From: Thermopetrobacter sp964430935 | Lineage (GTDB): Bacteria > Pseudomonadota > Alphaproteobacteria > Rhizobiales > Aestuariivirgaceae | Reading direction: 5' to 3' | Length of the DNA stretch: 64,000 bases | NCBI GenBank assembly: GCA_964430935.1 | Contig: CAYSHK010000036.1 | Location: forward strand, 8,433 to 72,432 | Shown here: positions 52,326-61,234 of the stretch, in pieces | Numbering within the stretch: the stretch's first letter is position 1 | Layout: the number at the start of each line of letters is the position of its first letter | The notes under the pieces: model-generated | Databases searched by the model: none | What the model saw: only the letters and a program-made list of their open reading frames with translations | Told to the model about the DNA's origin: nothing | Position numbers and translations under genes: made by a program

Positions 52326-52402
52326 CGGGGCGTAGCGCAGCCTGGTAGCGCATCTGCTTTGGGAGCAGAGGGTCGCAGGTTCGAATCCTGCCGCCCCGAC
52401 CA
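52326..52402 (+). tRNA. tRNA-Pro (TGG)
   Basis: A 77-base cloverleaf including encoded CCA, with acceptor arms CGGGGCG and CGCCCCG, a T loop GTTCGAATC and anticodon loop TTTGGGA on a TCTGC/GCAGA stem, anticodon TGG for proline. Confidence 0.96.
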
Positions 52403-52455
52403 GCAAGGAAGGCGCGGTTGCCGGCCTTCCGGACAGGAAACGGGAGAGCGAGCCG

Positions 52456-52761
52456 ATGAGCGCACGGATCTACAGACCGGCCAGGAATGCCATGCAGTCC
52501 GGAAAGGCCCGGACGGAGAAATGGGTGCTGGAGTTCGAGCCGCGGAAACCCTACGGCCGCGATCCCCTCATGGGCTGGACCACCATGTCCGACATGACGC
52601 AGCAGGTGAAGTTGCGTTTCAACACCAGGGAGGAGGCCGTCGCCTTCGCCGAGCGCAACGGCATCGCCTACTGCCTGCTGCCGGAACATTCGCCCGCGCC
52701 CAAGCACAAGTCCTACGCGGACAACTTCCGCTTCGGCCGCAAGCGCAACTGGACGCATTGA
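52456..52761 (+). CDS. NADH dehydrogenase accessory protein, NDUFS4-like
   Basis: A 101-residue protein of the ETC complex I subunit family (NDUFS4, 18-kDa), an accessory subunit conserved from alphaproteobacteria to mitochondria. The start ARIYRPARNAMQSG, the WVLEFEP and GWTTMSDMTQQVKLRFNT segments, and the C-terminal SYADNFRFGRKRNWTH match the family. It sits alone between two tRNA genes, away from other nuo genes, as usual for this protein. It probably stabilises the NADH module of complex I. Confidence 0.93.
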   Translation: MSARIYRPARNAMQSGKARTEKWVLEFEPRKPYGRDPLMGWTTMSDMTQQVKLRFNTREEAVAFAERNGIAYCLLPEHSPAPKHKSYADNFRFGRKRNWTH

Positions 52762-52814
52762 GCCGTTTCCATCCCCTTGCGCCGCCTTTCACGCGGCGGC
52801 GGCACGACCGGTCA

Positions 52815-52891
<77 letters not shown>

Positions 52892-53071
52892 CTCTCCAGA
52901 ATCCGCCACAGGATCTTTCGCGCGCCTTTTCCACCCTTCCCTACCGGATGAAGTCCACTCTTCGGTGGAACGGGACTGCCTTCCGCGCCTCCCTTCCGAA
53001 CATTTTCTAATATTCTCATGAACATTCCGCCAGCTTGTCCGGCTGGTGACAGAATTTCATGTCCTCTGGCA

Positions 53072-53101
53072 TTGGACGTTTTTTCCCGTTCGGCACATAA
53101 T
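53072..53101 (+). promoter_or_regulatory. putative TRAP operon promoter
   Basis: TTGGAC (53072-53077) and CATAAT (53096-53101) are 18 bases apart, in the 242-base region between tRNA-Arg and the TRAP genes and 32 bases before dctQ. The match to the housekeeping consensus is good at both elements. Confidence 0.45.
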
Positions 53102-53133
53102 GAAAGAAAAAACGAGATGATGGGAGGAATTTC

Positions 53134-53673
53134 ATGCCACGTGCAATCCGTGCCTACGTGAACTACGTGGATTCCGTCAATCGCTTCGTCGGGCATCTCA
53201 CGATGTACCTGATTTTCGTGATGCTCGGGATCCTGTTCTGGTCGGCCATCTCCAAGCAGCTCAACGTTCCGTCCGTCTGGACGCTGGAAATGGCCCAGTT
53301 CACCATGGTCGCCTACTATATGCTGGCGGGCGGTCACTCCATGCAGCTGAAGGCCCACGTCCGCATGGACCTGCTCTATTCCCGCTGGAGCGAGACGACG
53401 CGCGCGAAGGTCGATTCCTTCACGGATCTTCTGCTCATCTTCTATCTCTTCATGTTGCTCTACGGAGCGATCTCCAGCACCCACTACGCGCTGAAATACG
53501 GCGAGCGCAGCTATTCCGCATGGGCGCCGTACATGGCGCCGATCAAGATCATCATGATCATCGGCATCGTGCTGATGATCCTGCAGGCGGTCGCCGTCTT
53601 CTTCAAGGACGTGGCGCGGGCGCGGGGCATCCAGCTCGGCAGGCCCGACGAGGAGCTGGAGGATCCGGCATGA
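53134..53673 (+). CDS. TRAP transporter small permease (DctQ-like)
   Basis: A 179-residue inner-membrane protein with four hydrophobic helices, the DctQ subunit of a tripartite ATP-independent periplasmic transporter. It starts with a family-like MPRAIRAYVNYVDSVNRFVG and has the WTLEMAQFTMVAYYMLAGG region. It is coupled by four bases to dctM and followed by a binding protein, so the three form a complete importer. GGGAGGAATTTC precedes the ATG. The substrate is not apparent. Confidence 0.9.
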   Translation: MPRAIRAYVNYVDSVNRFVGHLTMYLIFVMLGILFWSAISKQLNVPSVWTLEMAQFTMVAYYMLAGGHSMQLKAHVRMDLLYSRWSETTRAKVDSFTDLLLIFYLFMLLYGAISSTHYALKYGERSYSAWAPYMAPIKIIMIIGIVLMILQAVAVFFKDVARARGIQLGRPDEELEDPA

Positions 53674-54992
53674 GCTACGAGATGATCGCCCTCGTCATGT
53701 TCCTTGGCATGATGGGGCTTCTGCTGACCGGTCAGCGCGTCTTCGGGGTCATCGGTTTCGTCGCGGTCACGGCGGCGCTGTTCCTCTGGGGCGACGGCGG
53801 CGCGGAGCTGGGATTCTCGGCGGCGATGAAGCTGATGAAGTGGTATCCCCTGCTCACGCTGCCGATGTTCATCTTCATGGGCTACATGCTCTCCGAATCC
53901 CGCATCGCCGACGATCTCTACCGGATGTTCCACGTCTGGTCGGGGCCGGTGCGGGGCGGGCTGGCCATCGGCACCATCGGACTGATGGTGGCCATATCCG
54001 CCATGAACGGCCTCTCCGTGGCCGGCATGGCCATCGGCGCCACCATCGCCCTGCCGGAAATGCTGAGACGCGGATACGACAAGGTGATGATCACCGGCGT
54101 CATCCAGGCGGGCAGCTCCCTCGGCATACTCGTGCCGCCCTCGGTGGTTCTCGTCCTCTACGGCATGATCGCGCGGGTTCCGGTCGGGAAGCTGTGGCTG
54201 GCCGGCGTGCTGCCGGGACTGATGATGGCGGCTCTGTTCATCATCTACATAGCCGTCCGCTGCTGGAAGAACCCGAAACTGGGCCCCGCCCTGCCGAAGG
54301 AGGAGCGGGACATGCCGCTCGCGGAAAAGCTGAAACTGCTGCGGGCCGGGCTGCTGCCCCTGTTCATCTTCTTCTCCATGACCGGCCTGTTCCTGATGGG
54401 CGTGACCTCGCTGGTGGAAAGCTCCGCCGTCGGGGCCGTCGCCTCGATGATCGCGGCGGCCGTCAAGCGGCGTCTCAACTGGCGGGTGATGCATGCGGTA
54501 ATGAAGAAGACGCTCGCCATCACCGCCATGTTCATGTGGATCATTCTCGCCGCGCTGGCCTTCGGCGCGGTGTTCGACGGACTGGGCGCGGTGAAGGCGA
54601 TCGAGGCGTTCTTCACGCAGGATCTGGGGCTCGGGCCGTGGGAGATCCTCATCCTGATGCAGCTCTCCTACCTGATCATGGGCATGTTCCTCGACGACAC
54701 GGCCATGCTCATCATCGTCGCGCCGCTCTACGTGCCTCTGGTGCGGCATCTCGGCTTCGACCTGGTGTGGTATGGTGTGCTCTACACGATCACCTGCCAG
54801 ATCGCCTACATGACCCCGCCTTTCGGCTACAATCTGTTCCTGATGCGGGCGATGGCGCCACCGGAGATCACGCTGCACGACATCTACCGCTCCATCGTGC
54901 CCTTCGTGCTGATCATGATTCTCGGACTGTCCCTGGTGATCGCCTTCCCGGACATCGCCCTCTGGCTGCCGGAGCGGTTCTATTCCCGGTAG
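53670..54992 (+). CDS. TRAP transporter large permease (DctM-like)
   Basis: A 440-residue, roughly 12-helix DctM subunit that forms the sodium-driven translocation channel. Family stretches such as PLLTLPMFIFMGYMLS, GTIGLMVAISAMNGLSVAG and SSLGILVPPSVVLVLYGMI are visible. The start overlaps the dctQ stop, and 87 bases with a CCCCG/CGGGG hairpin separate it from the binding-protein gene. Confidence 0.93.
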   Translation: MSYEMIALVMFLGMMGLLLTGQRVFGVIGFVAVTAALFLWGDGGAELGFSAAMKLMKWYPLLTLPMFIFMGYMLSESRIADDLYRMFHVWSGPVRGGLAIGTIGLMVAISAMNGLSVAGMAIGATIALPEMLRRGYDKVMITGVIQAGSSLGILVPPSVVLVLYGMIARVPVGKLWLAGVLPGLMMAALFIIYIAVRCWKNPKLGPALPKEERDMPLAEKLKLLRAGLLPLFIFFSMTGLFLMGVTSLVESSAVGAVASMIAAAVKRRLNWRVMHAVMKKTLAITAMFMWIILAALAFGAVFDGLGAVKAIEAFFTQDLGLGPWEILILMQLSYLIMGMFLDDTAMLIIVAPLYVPLVRHLGFDLVWYGVLYTITCQIAYMTPPFGYNLFLMRAMAPPEITLHDIYRSIVPFVLIMILGLSLVIAFPDIALWLPERFYSR

Positions 54993-55079
54993 GAATCATC
55001 CGCGTTTCCGCCGGAACACACCCCGCGCCAAGACGGGGAACCACAACGAACCATAACGAAACCAAAGGGAGAAAACGCC

Positions 55080-56150
55080 ATGACGAAAAGGAAAAGGCAC
55101 GACGCAAGCAGACGCGGCTTTCTGAAGACGACGGGAATGGCCGTGGCCGCCGCGGGCGGGGCGGTGCTTGCCGCGCCCGCCGTTCACGCGGCGAACCGGC
55201 CCATCAAATGGCGGTTGCAGACCTACGCGGGGCCGGCCCTCGCGGAGAACGTCATCAAGCCGTCCATCGACAGGTTCAACAAGATCGCGAACGGCGAGAT
55301 GGTGATCGAGCTCTACACCGCCGACCAGCTGGTGCCGACGGCGGAGCTGTTCCGGGCCATGCAGCGCGGCACCATCGACGCCGTGCAGTCGGACGACGAT
55401 TCCATCAACGCCCCGGTGGACGTCTCGATATTCGGCGGATACTTCCCGCTCGCCCTGCGCTATTCGCTCGACGTACCGACGCTGTTCGAGCAGTATGGAC
55501 TGCGCCAGATCTGGGAGGAGGCATACGGTGAGGTGGAAGGCGTCACCTGGCTGGGGGCGGGCGCATGGGACCCCTGCAACTTCGCCACCAAGAAGCCCAT
55601 CCGCAAGCTGGCCGACCTGAAGGGCCTGCGCGTATTCACCTTCCCGACCGCCGGCAAGTTCCTCAAGCAGTTCGGAGTGGTGCCCGTCACCCTCCCCTGG
55701 GAGGACGTGGAAGTCGCCTTGCAGACGGGCGAGCTGGACGGCATCGCGTGGTCCGGCATCACGGAGGACTACACCGTCGGCTGGGCGGACGTCACCAAGT
55801 ACTACCTCACCAACAACATCTCAGGCGCCTGGATCGGTTCCTACTTCGCCAATTCCGAGCGCTGGAAGGAACTTCCGGAGCATCTGAAGACACTGTTCCG
55901 GGTCTGCATGCACAGCTCGCACTACCACCGTCTCTACTGGTACTGGTGGGGCGAGGCGCACTACCGGACCAAGGGCGGCAAGCTGACCCTCACGACCATT
56001 CCGGACGAGGAATGGCGGACGGTCGAGGACGCCGCGCAGAAATTCTGGGACGAGGTTGCGAAAAGCTCGCCCAGACGTGCGAAAGTGGTGAAGATCATCC
56101 GGGAGTACAACGAAACCATGCGCAAGGCGGGTCCGCCCTACCGCTATTGA
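55080..56150 (+). CDS. TRAP periplasmic substrate-binding protein (DctP-like)
   Basis: A 356-residue exported receptor. The signal is twin-arginine type (SRRGFLKTTG) followed by AVAAAGGAVLAAPAVHA. The mature protein has the DctP pattern: IKPSIDRFNKIANGEM, then the DLKGLRVFTFPTAGKFLKQ region that includes the conserved Arg which salt-bridges carboxylate ligands, and GELDGIAWSGI. It captures a solute for dctQM. A glutamine-synthetase-like gene follows, so the substrate could be an amine or amino-acid-like compound. Confidence 0.92.
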   Translation: MTKRKRHDASRRGFLKTTGMAVAAAGGAVLAAPAVHAANRPIKWRLQTYAGPALAENVIKPSIDRFNKIANGEMVIELYTADQLVPTAELFRAMQRGTIDAVQSDDDSINAPVDVSIFGGYFPLALRYSLDVPTLFEQYGLRQIWEEAYGEVEGVTWLGAGAWDPCNFATKKPIRKLADLKGLRVFTFPTAGKFLKQFGVVPVTLPWEDVEVALQTGELDGIAWSGITEDYTVGWADVTKYYLTNNISGAWIGSYFANSERWKELPEHLKTLFRVCMHSSHYHRLYWYWWGEAHYRTKGGKLTLTTIPDEEWRTVEDAAQKFWDEVAKSSPRRAKVVKIIREYNETMRKAGPPYRY

Positions 56151-56168
56151 CGCGAACACACGCCTTCC

Positions 56169-56195
56169 CCGTCCCCGGCTTCTTGCCGGGGGCGG
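56169..56195 (+). terminator. hairpin between dctP and the ligase gene
   Basis: An eleven-base stem with one T-G pair closes a five-base TTCTT loop, with core arms CCCCGGC and GCCGGGG. No T run follows, so it may be an RNA stabilising element that raises dctP mRNA levels rather than a full terminator. Confidence 0.45.
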
Positions 56196-56229
56196 TCTTG
56201 CCCATCGGAGAAACGCAAGGAGACGCGAC

Positions 56230-57600
56230 ATGCGCGGCATGCTGAACCTCGAGGAACTTCGGGAGCTCGTCAAACGCGGAAAGATCGACACGGTGCTTGT
56301 CTGCATGGCGGACATGCAGGGGCGCCTCGTCGGCAAGCGGTTCGGCGCGGAGTTCTTTCTGGAGACGGCGGAGGAAGGCACCCACGCCTGCAACTACCTG
56401 CTGACCGTGGACATGGACATGGAGCCGGTACCCGGCTACGAGGCCGCCAACTGGAGCGCGGGCTACGGCGACTTCGCCCTGAAGCCCGACCTGACGACGC
56501 TGCGCCGCGTGCCATGGCTGAAGAAGACCGCCATGGTGATGTGCGACGTGCTGGACGAGAACACCCATGAACCGGTGCCGCACGCACCGCGCACCATCCT
56601 GCGCAGACAGATCCGGCGCCTCGAGGAGCGGGGACTTTCCGCGATGATGGCCTCGGAACTGGAATTCTACCTCTTCGAGGACAGCCTGCGGAAGGCATAC
56701 AACAAGGGATACCGCAATCTCAGGACGGCCGGATACTACATCGAGGACTATCACATCCTCCAGACGACGAAGGAGGAGAAGGTCATCCGCTCCATCCGCA
56801 ACGGTCTGCAAGCGGCAGGCATTCCCGTGGAGAATTCCAAGGGTGAATGGGGTCCCGGCCAGGAGGAGGTCAACGTACGCTACGCGGACGCCCTCACCAT
56901 GGCGGACCGGCACGTGATCATGAAGAACGCGATCAAGGAGATCGCCTGGAAGGCGGGACAGTCGGTCACCTTCATGGCCAAGTGGAACTACGACCTGGCC
57001 GGATCCTCCTGCCACATCCACCAGTCCCTGTGGGATGCGGAGGGCAAGCGGAATCTCTTCCACGACCCGGAGGGGGAACACGGAATGAGCCGCCTGATGC
57101 GTCACTACGTGGCGGGACTCGTGGCGCACGCCGCGGAGATCACCTGGTTCCTCGCGCCCTACATCAATTCCTACAAGCGGTTCCAGGCCTCCACCTTCGC
57201 GCCGACCCGCATATGCTGGAGCATCGACAACCGCACGGCGGGATTCCGGCTGGTGGGCGAGCATTCCCGCGGCATCAGGATCGAGAACCGCATAGGCGGC
57301 GCCGACCTGAACCCCTATCTGGCCTTCGCCGCGCAGATCGCCGCGGGACTGGACGGGATCGACAGGGAACTGGAGCTCGCCCCTCCGTTCACGGGCGACG
57401 CCTACGCGGCGCGCGAACTGAAGGAGGTCCCGCGGACGCTCCGCGACGCCATGGCCGCGATGGAGCATTCGGACATGTTGCGGGAGGCCCTTGGCGAAGA
57501 CGTGCTGGAGCATTATCTTCATACGGCGCGCTGGGAGCAGTTCGAGTACGACAGGCGGGTGACCGACTGGGAGCTCCGGCGCGGTTTCGAACAGGCCTGA
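56230..57600 (+). CDS. glutamine-synthetase-like gamma-glutamyl ligase
   Basis: A 456-residue member of the glutamine synthetase superfamily resembling gamma-glutamylpolyamine synthetases (PuuA type). Metal and substrate motifs are SELEFYLFED, GPGQEEVNVRYADAL, GSSCHIHQSLW and RIENRIGGADLNPYLAF. It lacks the adenylylation loop of GlnA, so it is not controlled that way. Behind a TRAP importer it may gamma-glutamylate an imported amine. The usual puu or similar downstream genes are absent. Confidence 0.85.
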   Translation: MRGMLNLEELRELVKRGKIDTVLVCMADMQGRLVGKRFGAEFFLETAEEGTHACNYLLTVDMDMEPVPGYEAANWSAGYGDFALKPDLTTLRRVPWLKKTAMVMCDVLDENTHEPVPHAPRTILRRQIRRLEERGLSAMMASELEFYLFEDSLRKAYNKGYRNLRTAGYYIEDYHILQTTKEEKVIRSIRNGLQAAGIPVENSKGEWGPGQEEVNVRYADALTMADRHVIMKNAIKEIAWKAGQSVTFMAKWNYDLAGSSCHIHQSLWDAEGKRNLFHDPEGEHGMSRLMRHYVAGLVAHAAEITWFLAPYINSYKRFQASTFAPTRICWSIDNRTAGFRLVGEHSRGIRIENRIGGADLNPYLAFAAQIAAGLDGIDRELELAPPFTGDAYAARELKEVPRTLRDAMAAMEHSDMLREALGEDVLEHYLHTARWEQFEYDRRVTDWELRRGFEQA

Positions 57601-57666
57601 ACACATGATGCCCCGTTCGCGGGACGCCATGCGGTCTCCTTATTCAGTGCGTATGCGGAATCTTAT

Positions 57667-57691
57667 GGTCCCGCAATGGTCGGGACGTTTT
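57667..57691 (+). terminator. terminator after the ligase gene
   Basis: GTCCCG (57668-57673) and CGGGAC (57681-57686) form a six-base stem with a seven-base loop, then GTTTTG. It lies about 70 bases past the stop of the ligase gene and before the polysaccharide gene. Confidence 0.5.
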
Positions 57692-57766
57692 GAATTCGTT
57701 AACCATGATGAAAGGTCGCTCCCCTAGCATCCGGGCGGTGGATTTCCGGAATGGGGCTGGTGACAG

Positions 57767-59038
57767 ATGACGGAACAGGCGCATTTCTCCTTTCAGCCGG
57801 TGCGGGCGCCGGGCATCCGGCTGGATCTGGAACGGATCCGGCTGGGGATGCTGTGGCTGTTCATCTTTTCCGGCTGGCTGGTGGTCATAGAGCCCGCACC
57901 CTACGAGGTGTTCTTCATCATCACGCTGCTGCTGTTCCTGCCGGGCGGCCTGACGGCGACGGCGCTGGTCGCGCCTCTGATCGCCTTCGCCCTGCTCTAC
58001 AATCTGGGCGGTTTCCTGAGTGTCATGCAGGTGGTGGAGCTGGCCAACAAGGCCTTCATGTTCGTACTCATCTCCACCTACATGGCGGTCACCGCCATCT
58101 TCTTCTCCATGGCGGTGACGCAGGATCCGCTGCGCATCGTCGGGATCATCCGCAGCGCATGGGTGCCCGCCGCCGTGATCGCGTCCATCAACGGCATGAT
58201 CGGCTATTTCGACATCGCCGGCATGGGCGAGGCCTGGGCCCCCATCGGCCGCGCCCAGGGCACGTTCAAGGATCCGAACGTGCTTTCCACCTTCCTGGTC
58301 GCTCCGGCCATCTTCCTCGTCCAGGACTTCATGCTGGGCAAGGTGCGCCGGCCGCTCCTTTCCGGAGGCGCGCTCCTCGTCATTCTCGGCGGCATCTTCC
58401 TCGCCTTCTCGCGCGGCGCATGGGCCGTCACGGCAGGTTCGATCTTCCTGCTGGCCATGTTCACGTTCATCATCACGCCTTCGGCGCGGCTGCGCACCCG
58501 CATCATCCTCATCACCATCTCGGGCGTGCTCTTCCTCGCGGTGATGATCCCGGTGCTGCTCTCCATCCCGTCGATCCAGGTGATGTTCGCCGAACGCGCC
58601 TCCCTCATCCAGCCCTACGACGGAGGCGAGACGGGCAGGTTCGCCAACCAGCTGCGTTCCATCCCCATGCTCATGGCGAGCCCGAACGGCTTCGGGCCGT
58701 TCCAGTTCGCCCTCATCTTCGGGGAGGATCCCCACAACGTCTACATCAACGCCTTCGCGGCCTACGGATGGCTCGGCGGCATATCCTATCTTCTGCTCAT
58801 CATGTCCACGATCTACGCCGGGCTGCGCGCCATCTTCTCCGACACGCCCTGGCGGGACCATGCCATCGCGTTCTTCGTGCCGCTGTTCATGATCATTCTC
58901 CAGGGGCTTCAGATCGACACCGACCACTGGCGCCACTTCTATCTTCTGCTCGGTGTGACATGGGGGCTGTTTGCGGCCAGCGAGATGTATCTGCTGCGGG
59001 ATGGACGCTGGCCCGACCGCTCTTCCGCACGGGAATGA
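57767..59038 (+). CDS. O-antigen ligase / polymerase-like membrane protein
   Basis: A 423-residue protein with about ten to twelve hydrophobic helices, of the Wzy/WaaL-type O-antigen ligase family. The hallmark FLAFSRGAWAVTAGSIF and the later HNVYINAFAAYGWLGGISYL region (with the functional His) are present, and a long extracytoplasmic loop lies around residues 270-340. It could polymerise or ligate a surface polysaccharide. It stands alone, with no sugar-transferase genes nearby, so its polymer is unknown. A terminator follows. Confidence 0.82.
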   Translation: MTEQAHFSFQPVRAPGIRLDLERIRLGMLWLFIFSGWLVVIEPAPYEVFFIITLLLFLPGGLTATALVAPLIAFALLYNLGGFLSVMQVVELANKAFMFVLISTYMAVTAIFFSMAVTQDPLRIVGIIRSAWVPAAVIASINGMIGYFDIAGMGEAWAPIGRAQGTFKDPNVLSTFLVAPAIFLVQDFMLGKVRRPLLSGGALLVILGGIFLAFSRGAWAVTAGSIFLLAMFTFIITPSARLRTRIILITISGVLFLAVMIPVLLSIPSIQVMFAERASLIQPYDGGETGRFANQLRSIPMLMASPNGFGPFQFALIFGEDPHNVYINAFAAYGWLGGISYLLLIMSTIYAGLRAIFSDTPWRDHAIAFFVPLFMIILQGLQIDTDHWRHFYLLLGVTWGLFAASEMYLLRDGRWPDRSSARE

Positions 59039-59061
59039 AAAAGCGCGTTTCGGGGCTTTTT
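59038..59061 (+). terminator. terminator after the O-antigen ligase gene
   Basis: AAAAAGC (59038-59044) pairs with GCTTTTT (59055-59061) around a ten-base loop, beginning at the stop codon itself. The A and T runs let it work on both strands. Confidence 0.65.
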
Positions 59062-59128
59062 CTTTGCGCGATCTGGTGCTATAGCGATTTGCGTGAAGGG
59101 CGTTCGCGGACGTCCCGATCCAACGGTT

Positions 59129-59205
59129 CGGAGCATAGCGCAGCCCGGTAGCGCACCACACTGGGGGTGTGGGGGTCGCAGGTTCAAATCCTGCTGCTCC
59201 GACCA
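59129..59205 (+). tRNA. tRNA-Pro (GGG)
   Basis: A 77-base cloverleaf with encoded CCA, acceptor arms CGGAGCA and TGCTCCG, T loop GTTCAAATC and an anticodon loop CTGGGGG on a CCACA/TGTGG stem with anticodon GGG for proline. It is convergent with the MerR-like gene. Confidence 0.95.
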
Positions 59206-59257
59206 ATTTCTCCCGCAGGAAACATGAAGAACGGATCAAGGGCCTTACGGGCGCGGG

Positions 59258-59749
59258 TCAGTCCTGTTCGCCTTCCGCAAGCGTGCGTTCCAGAAGCCTT
59301 CTGGCGTTGCCGAGCTCGGTCAGGGCGAGTTTGAGCTCCTCCACCTGCGCCCGCCCGAGAACCGGAGGACGCTCGGCCTTCTCGACGGGGCTCGCGGCCG
59401 CACCCGAAACGGCCTTGCGCACGTTCTCCGGAAGCGACGCACGCTCGACGTCGGCGACCGGCAGGGTGACCTGGATCTCGCCACGGCCTATGGCGATCAC
59501 GTGGGAGACGCCATGTTCGCGCAGAATCTTCTGCACGCCCTTGATGGTGTAGCCCTCGCCGTAGAGAAGCCTGCGTATGCCGCGCAGGAGATCGACGTCG
59601 TTGGGGCGGTAGTAGCGGCGCCCGCCGGCGCGTTTCATCGGCCTGATCTGGGAGAAGCGCGTTTCCCAGAAACGCAGGACATGCTGCGGAACGTCCAGCT
59701 CCTCGGCGACTTCGCTGATCGTGCGGAAGGCGTCCGGCGACTTTTCCAT
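59258..59749 (-). CDS. MerR-family transcriptional regulator
   Basis: A 163-residue regulator with an N-terminal MerR-type winged helix-turn-helix (FRTISEVAEELDVPQHVLRFWETR, read as helix-turn-helix then wing RRYYRPNDVDLL). The second half is a low-complexity linker and a helical C-terminus (VEELKLALTELGNARRLLERTL), without the cysteines of metal-sensing MerR proteins. ATG 59749 follows GGGGGAATGCC. It sits behind ihfA, the usual order in alphaproteobacteria. Target genes are not evident. Confidence 0.88.
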   Translation of the reverse strand: MEKSPDAFRTISEVAEELDVPQHVLRFWETRFSQIRPMKRAGGRRYYRPNDVDLLRGIRRLLYGEGYTIKGVQKILREHGVSHVIAIGRGEIQVTLPVADVERASLPENVRKAVSGAAASPVEKAERPPVLGRAQVEELKLALTELGNARRLLERTLAEGEQD

Positions 59750-59808
59750 GGCATTCCCCCCTGTCGAGCGCGCCGGCACGTGATCGTCTCAATCTCCCGC
59801 CGGCACCG

Positions 59809-60117
59809 TCATTCCTTCTCTTTGTCCTCGCCGTTGATGCGCTTCTTCATGACCTGGCTGGCCCTGAAGGCGAGCACGCGCCGCGGCGTGATGGGCACCT
59901 CTTCCTTGGTCTTGGGATTCCGGCCGATTCTGGCCTTCTTGTGGCGCACCTCGAAGGTGCCGAACGAGGAAAGCTTGACCTGCTCTCCGGCAACGAGCGC
60001 ATCGGCAATGGTGTCAAGGACGAGCCGCACCATCTCGGCGGACTCCGTACGCGAAAGACCAACCTCGCGATGTACGGCCTCGCTGAGGTCCGCGCGTGTG
60101 ACCGTCTTCCCGCTCAT
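59809..60117 (-). CDS. ihfA: integration host factor alpha subunit
   Basis: A 102-residue HU/IHF DNA-bending protein. The conserved ETIADALVAGEQVKLSSFGTF-like beta arm region (with VKLSSFGTFEVRHK) and the DNA-intercalating proline in GRNPKTKEEVPI are clear, and the C-terminal RVLAFRASQVMKKRIN is typical of the alpha subunit. IHF bends DNA for sigma-54 promoters such as the glnB site at the left edge. A promoter lies immediately upstream, between it and fabH. Confidence 0.95.
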   Translation of the reverse strand: MSGKTVTRADLSEAVHREVGLSRTESAEMVRLVLDTIADALVAGEQVKLSSFGTFEVRHKKARIGRNPKTKEEVPITPRRVLAFRASQVMKKRINGEDKEKE

Positions 60118-60148
60118 GAAACCCCTCGTTCCTCTTCAAGCGATGAGA

Positions 60149-60177
60149 ACCTTAAATACTTCCTTTCGCCGGGTCAA
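60149..60177 (-). promoter_or_regulatory. putative ihfA promoter
   Basis: On the minus strand TTGACC (60177-60172) and TAAGGT (60154-60149) are 17 bases apart, 32 bases before the ihfA start and downstream of fabH. The -35 element matches at five of six positions. Confidence 0.45.
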
Positions 60178-60226
60178 TAGGCCCGCAACAAAAGGTGCAT
60201 TGTTTCTCAATAACTTATAGATGATG

Positions 60227-61201
60227 TCAGAGCCTGACAAGACTGGCGCCCCAGGTGAATCCCCCTCCCATGGCCTCCATGAGAACGAGATCCCCCTCTC
60301 CGACCCGGCCACTGCGGACGGCCTCGTCCAGAGCCAGCGGTATGGAGGCCGCGGAAGTGTTTCCGTGGCGGTCGACGGTGATGTACACCTTCTCCGGATC
60401 CAGCCCGATCTTCCTGGCCGTTCCCTCCAGGATGCGGATGTTGGCCTGATGGGGCACGAACAGGGAGATGTCCTCCGCCCCGACGCCCGTCTCTTCCATG
60501 ACCTCCTCCATGACCTCGGCGATCCGCACCACGGCATGGCGGAAGACCTCCCTGCCCTTCATGCGCAGATGCCCGACGGTCCCCGTGCTGGAGGGACCGC
60601 CGTCCACGTAGAGGAGATCCTTCTGTCGGCCATCTGCGTGGAGGCGGGTGGCGAGGACGCCCCGGTCCGTGGTGTCGCCGGTCCCCTCCCCCGCCTCGAG
60701 GACCACCGCTCCCGCGCCGTCTCCGAAGAGAACGCAGGTGCCGCGGTCCGTCCAGTCGAGGATGCGCGAGAAGGTCTCCGCGCCGATCACGAGAACCCGT
60801 TCCGCGGCGCCGGAGCGGATGAAGGAATCCGCCGTTCCCAGCGCGTAGACGAAGCCCGAGCAGACCGCCTGGAGATCGAACGCCGGACCGCCGTGGGTGA
60901 TGCCGAGATTGGCCTGAACCGTGGTGGCCGTGGCCGGAAAGGTGTTGTCCGGAGTGGAGGTCGCGACCAGGACCATGTCGATGTCGGATGGGGCGCGCCC
61001 GGCGGCTTCCAGGGCGCGTTCGGCCGCGCGCGTGGCCAGATCGGAGGTCAGCTCCCCGTCCGCCGCGACATGGCGCTGCCGGATGCCCGTGCGGGTCCGG
61101 ATCCATTCGTCCGAGGTATCGACGATCTTCGCAAGGTCGTCATTGGTGAGAATCTTCTCCGGAAGGTAGGAACCCGTTCCGGTCAGGATGGAACGCCGCA
61201 T
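60227..61201 (-). CDS. fabH: 3-oxoacyl-ACP synthase III
   Basis: A 324-residue condensing enzyme that starts fatty-acid chains by joining acetyl-CoA to malonyl-ACP. The catalytic triad is Cys114 in LQAVCSGFVYAL, a His in FVPHQANIRI near residue 250 and an Asn in DRHGNTSAASI near residue 280. It lies between plsX and ihfA, a standard alphaproteobacterial arrangement that couples phospholipid acyl supply and chain initiation. Confidence 0.97.
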   Translation of the reverse strand: MRRSILTGTGSYLPEKILTNDDLAKIVDTSDEWIRTRTGIRQRHVAADGELTSDLATRAAERALEAAGRAPSDIDMVLVATSTPDNTFPATATTVQANLGITHGGPAFDLQAVCSGFVYALGTADSFIRSGAAERVLVIGAETFSRILDWTDRGTCVLFGDGAGAVVLEAGEGTGDTTDRGVLATRLHADGRQKDLLYVDGGPSSTGTVGHLRMKGREVFRHAVVRIAEVMEEVMEETGVGAEDISLFVPHQANIRILEGTARKIGLDPEKVYITVDRHGNTSAASIPLALDEAVRSGRVGEGDLVLMEAMGGGFTWGASLVRL

Positions 61202-61234
61202 GTTCTTGTTTTTCCATTCATTCGAGGTGCAGGG

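Noticed and set aside
57688..57703. TTTT-N7-TTAAC, a partial CtrA-like site before the O-antigen ligase gene
   Set aside because: Only the second half matches, so the evidence is too weak compared with the perfect site at 14942-14957.
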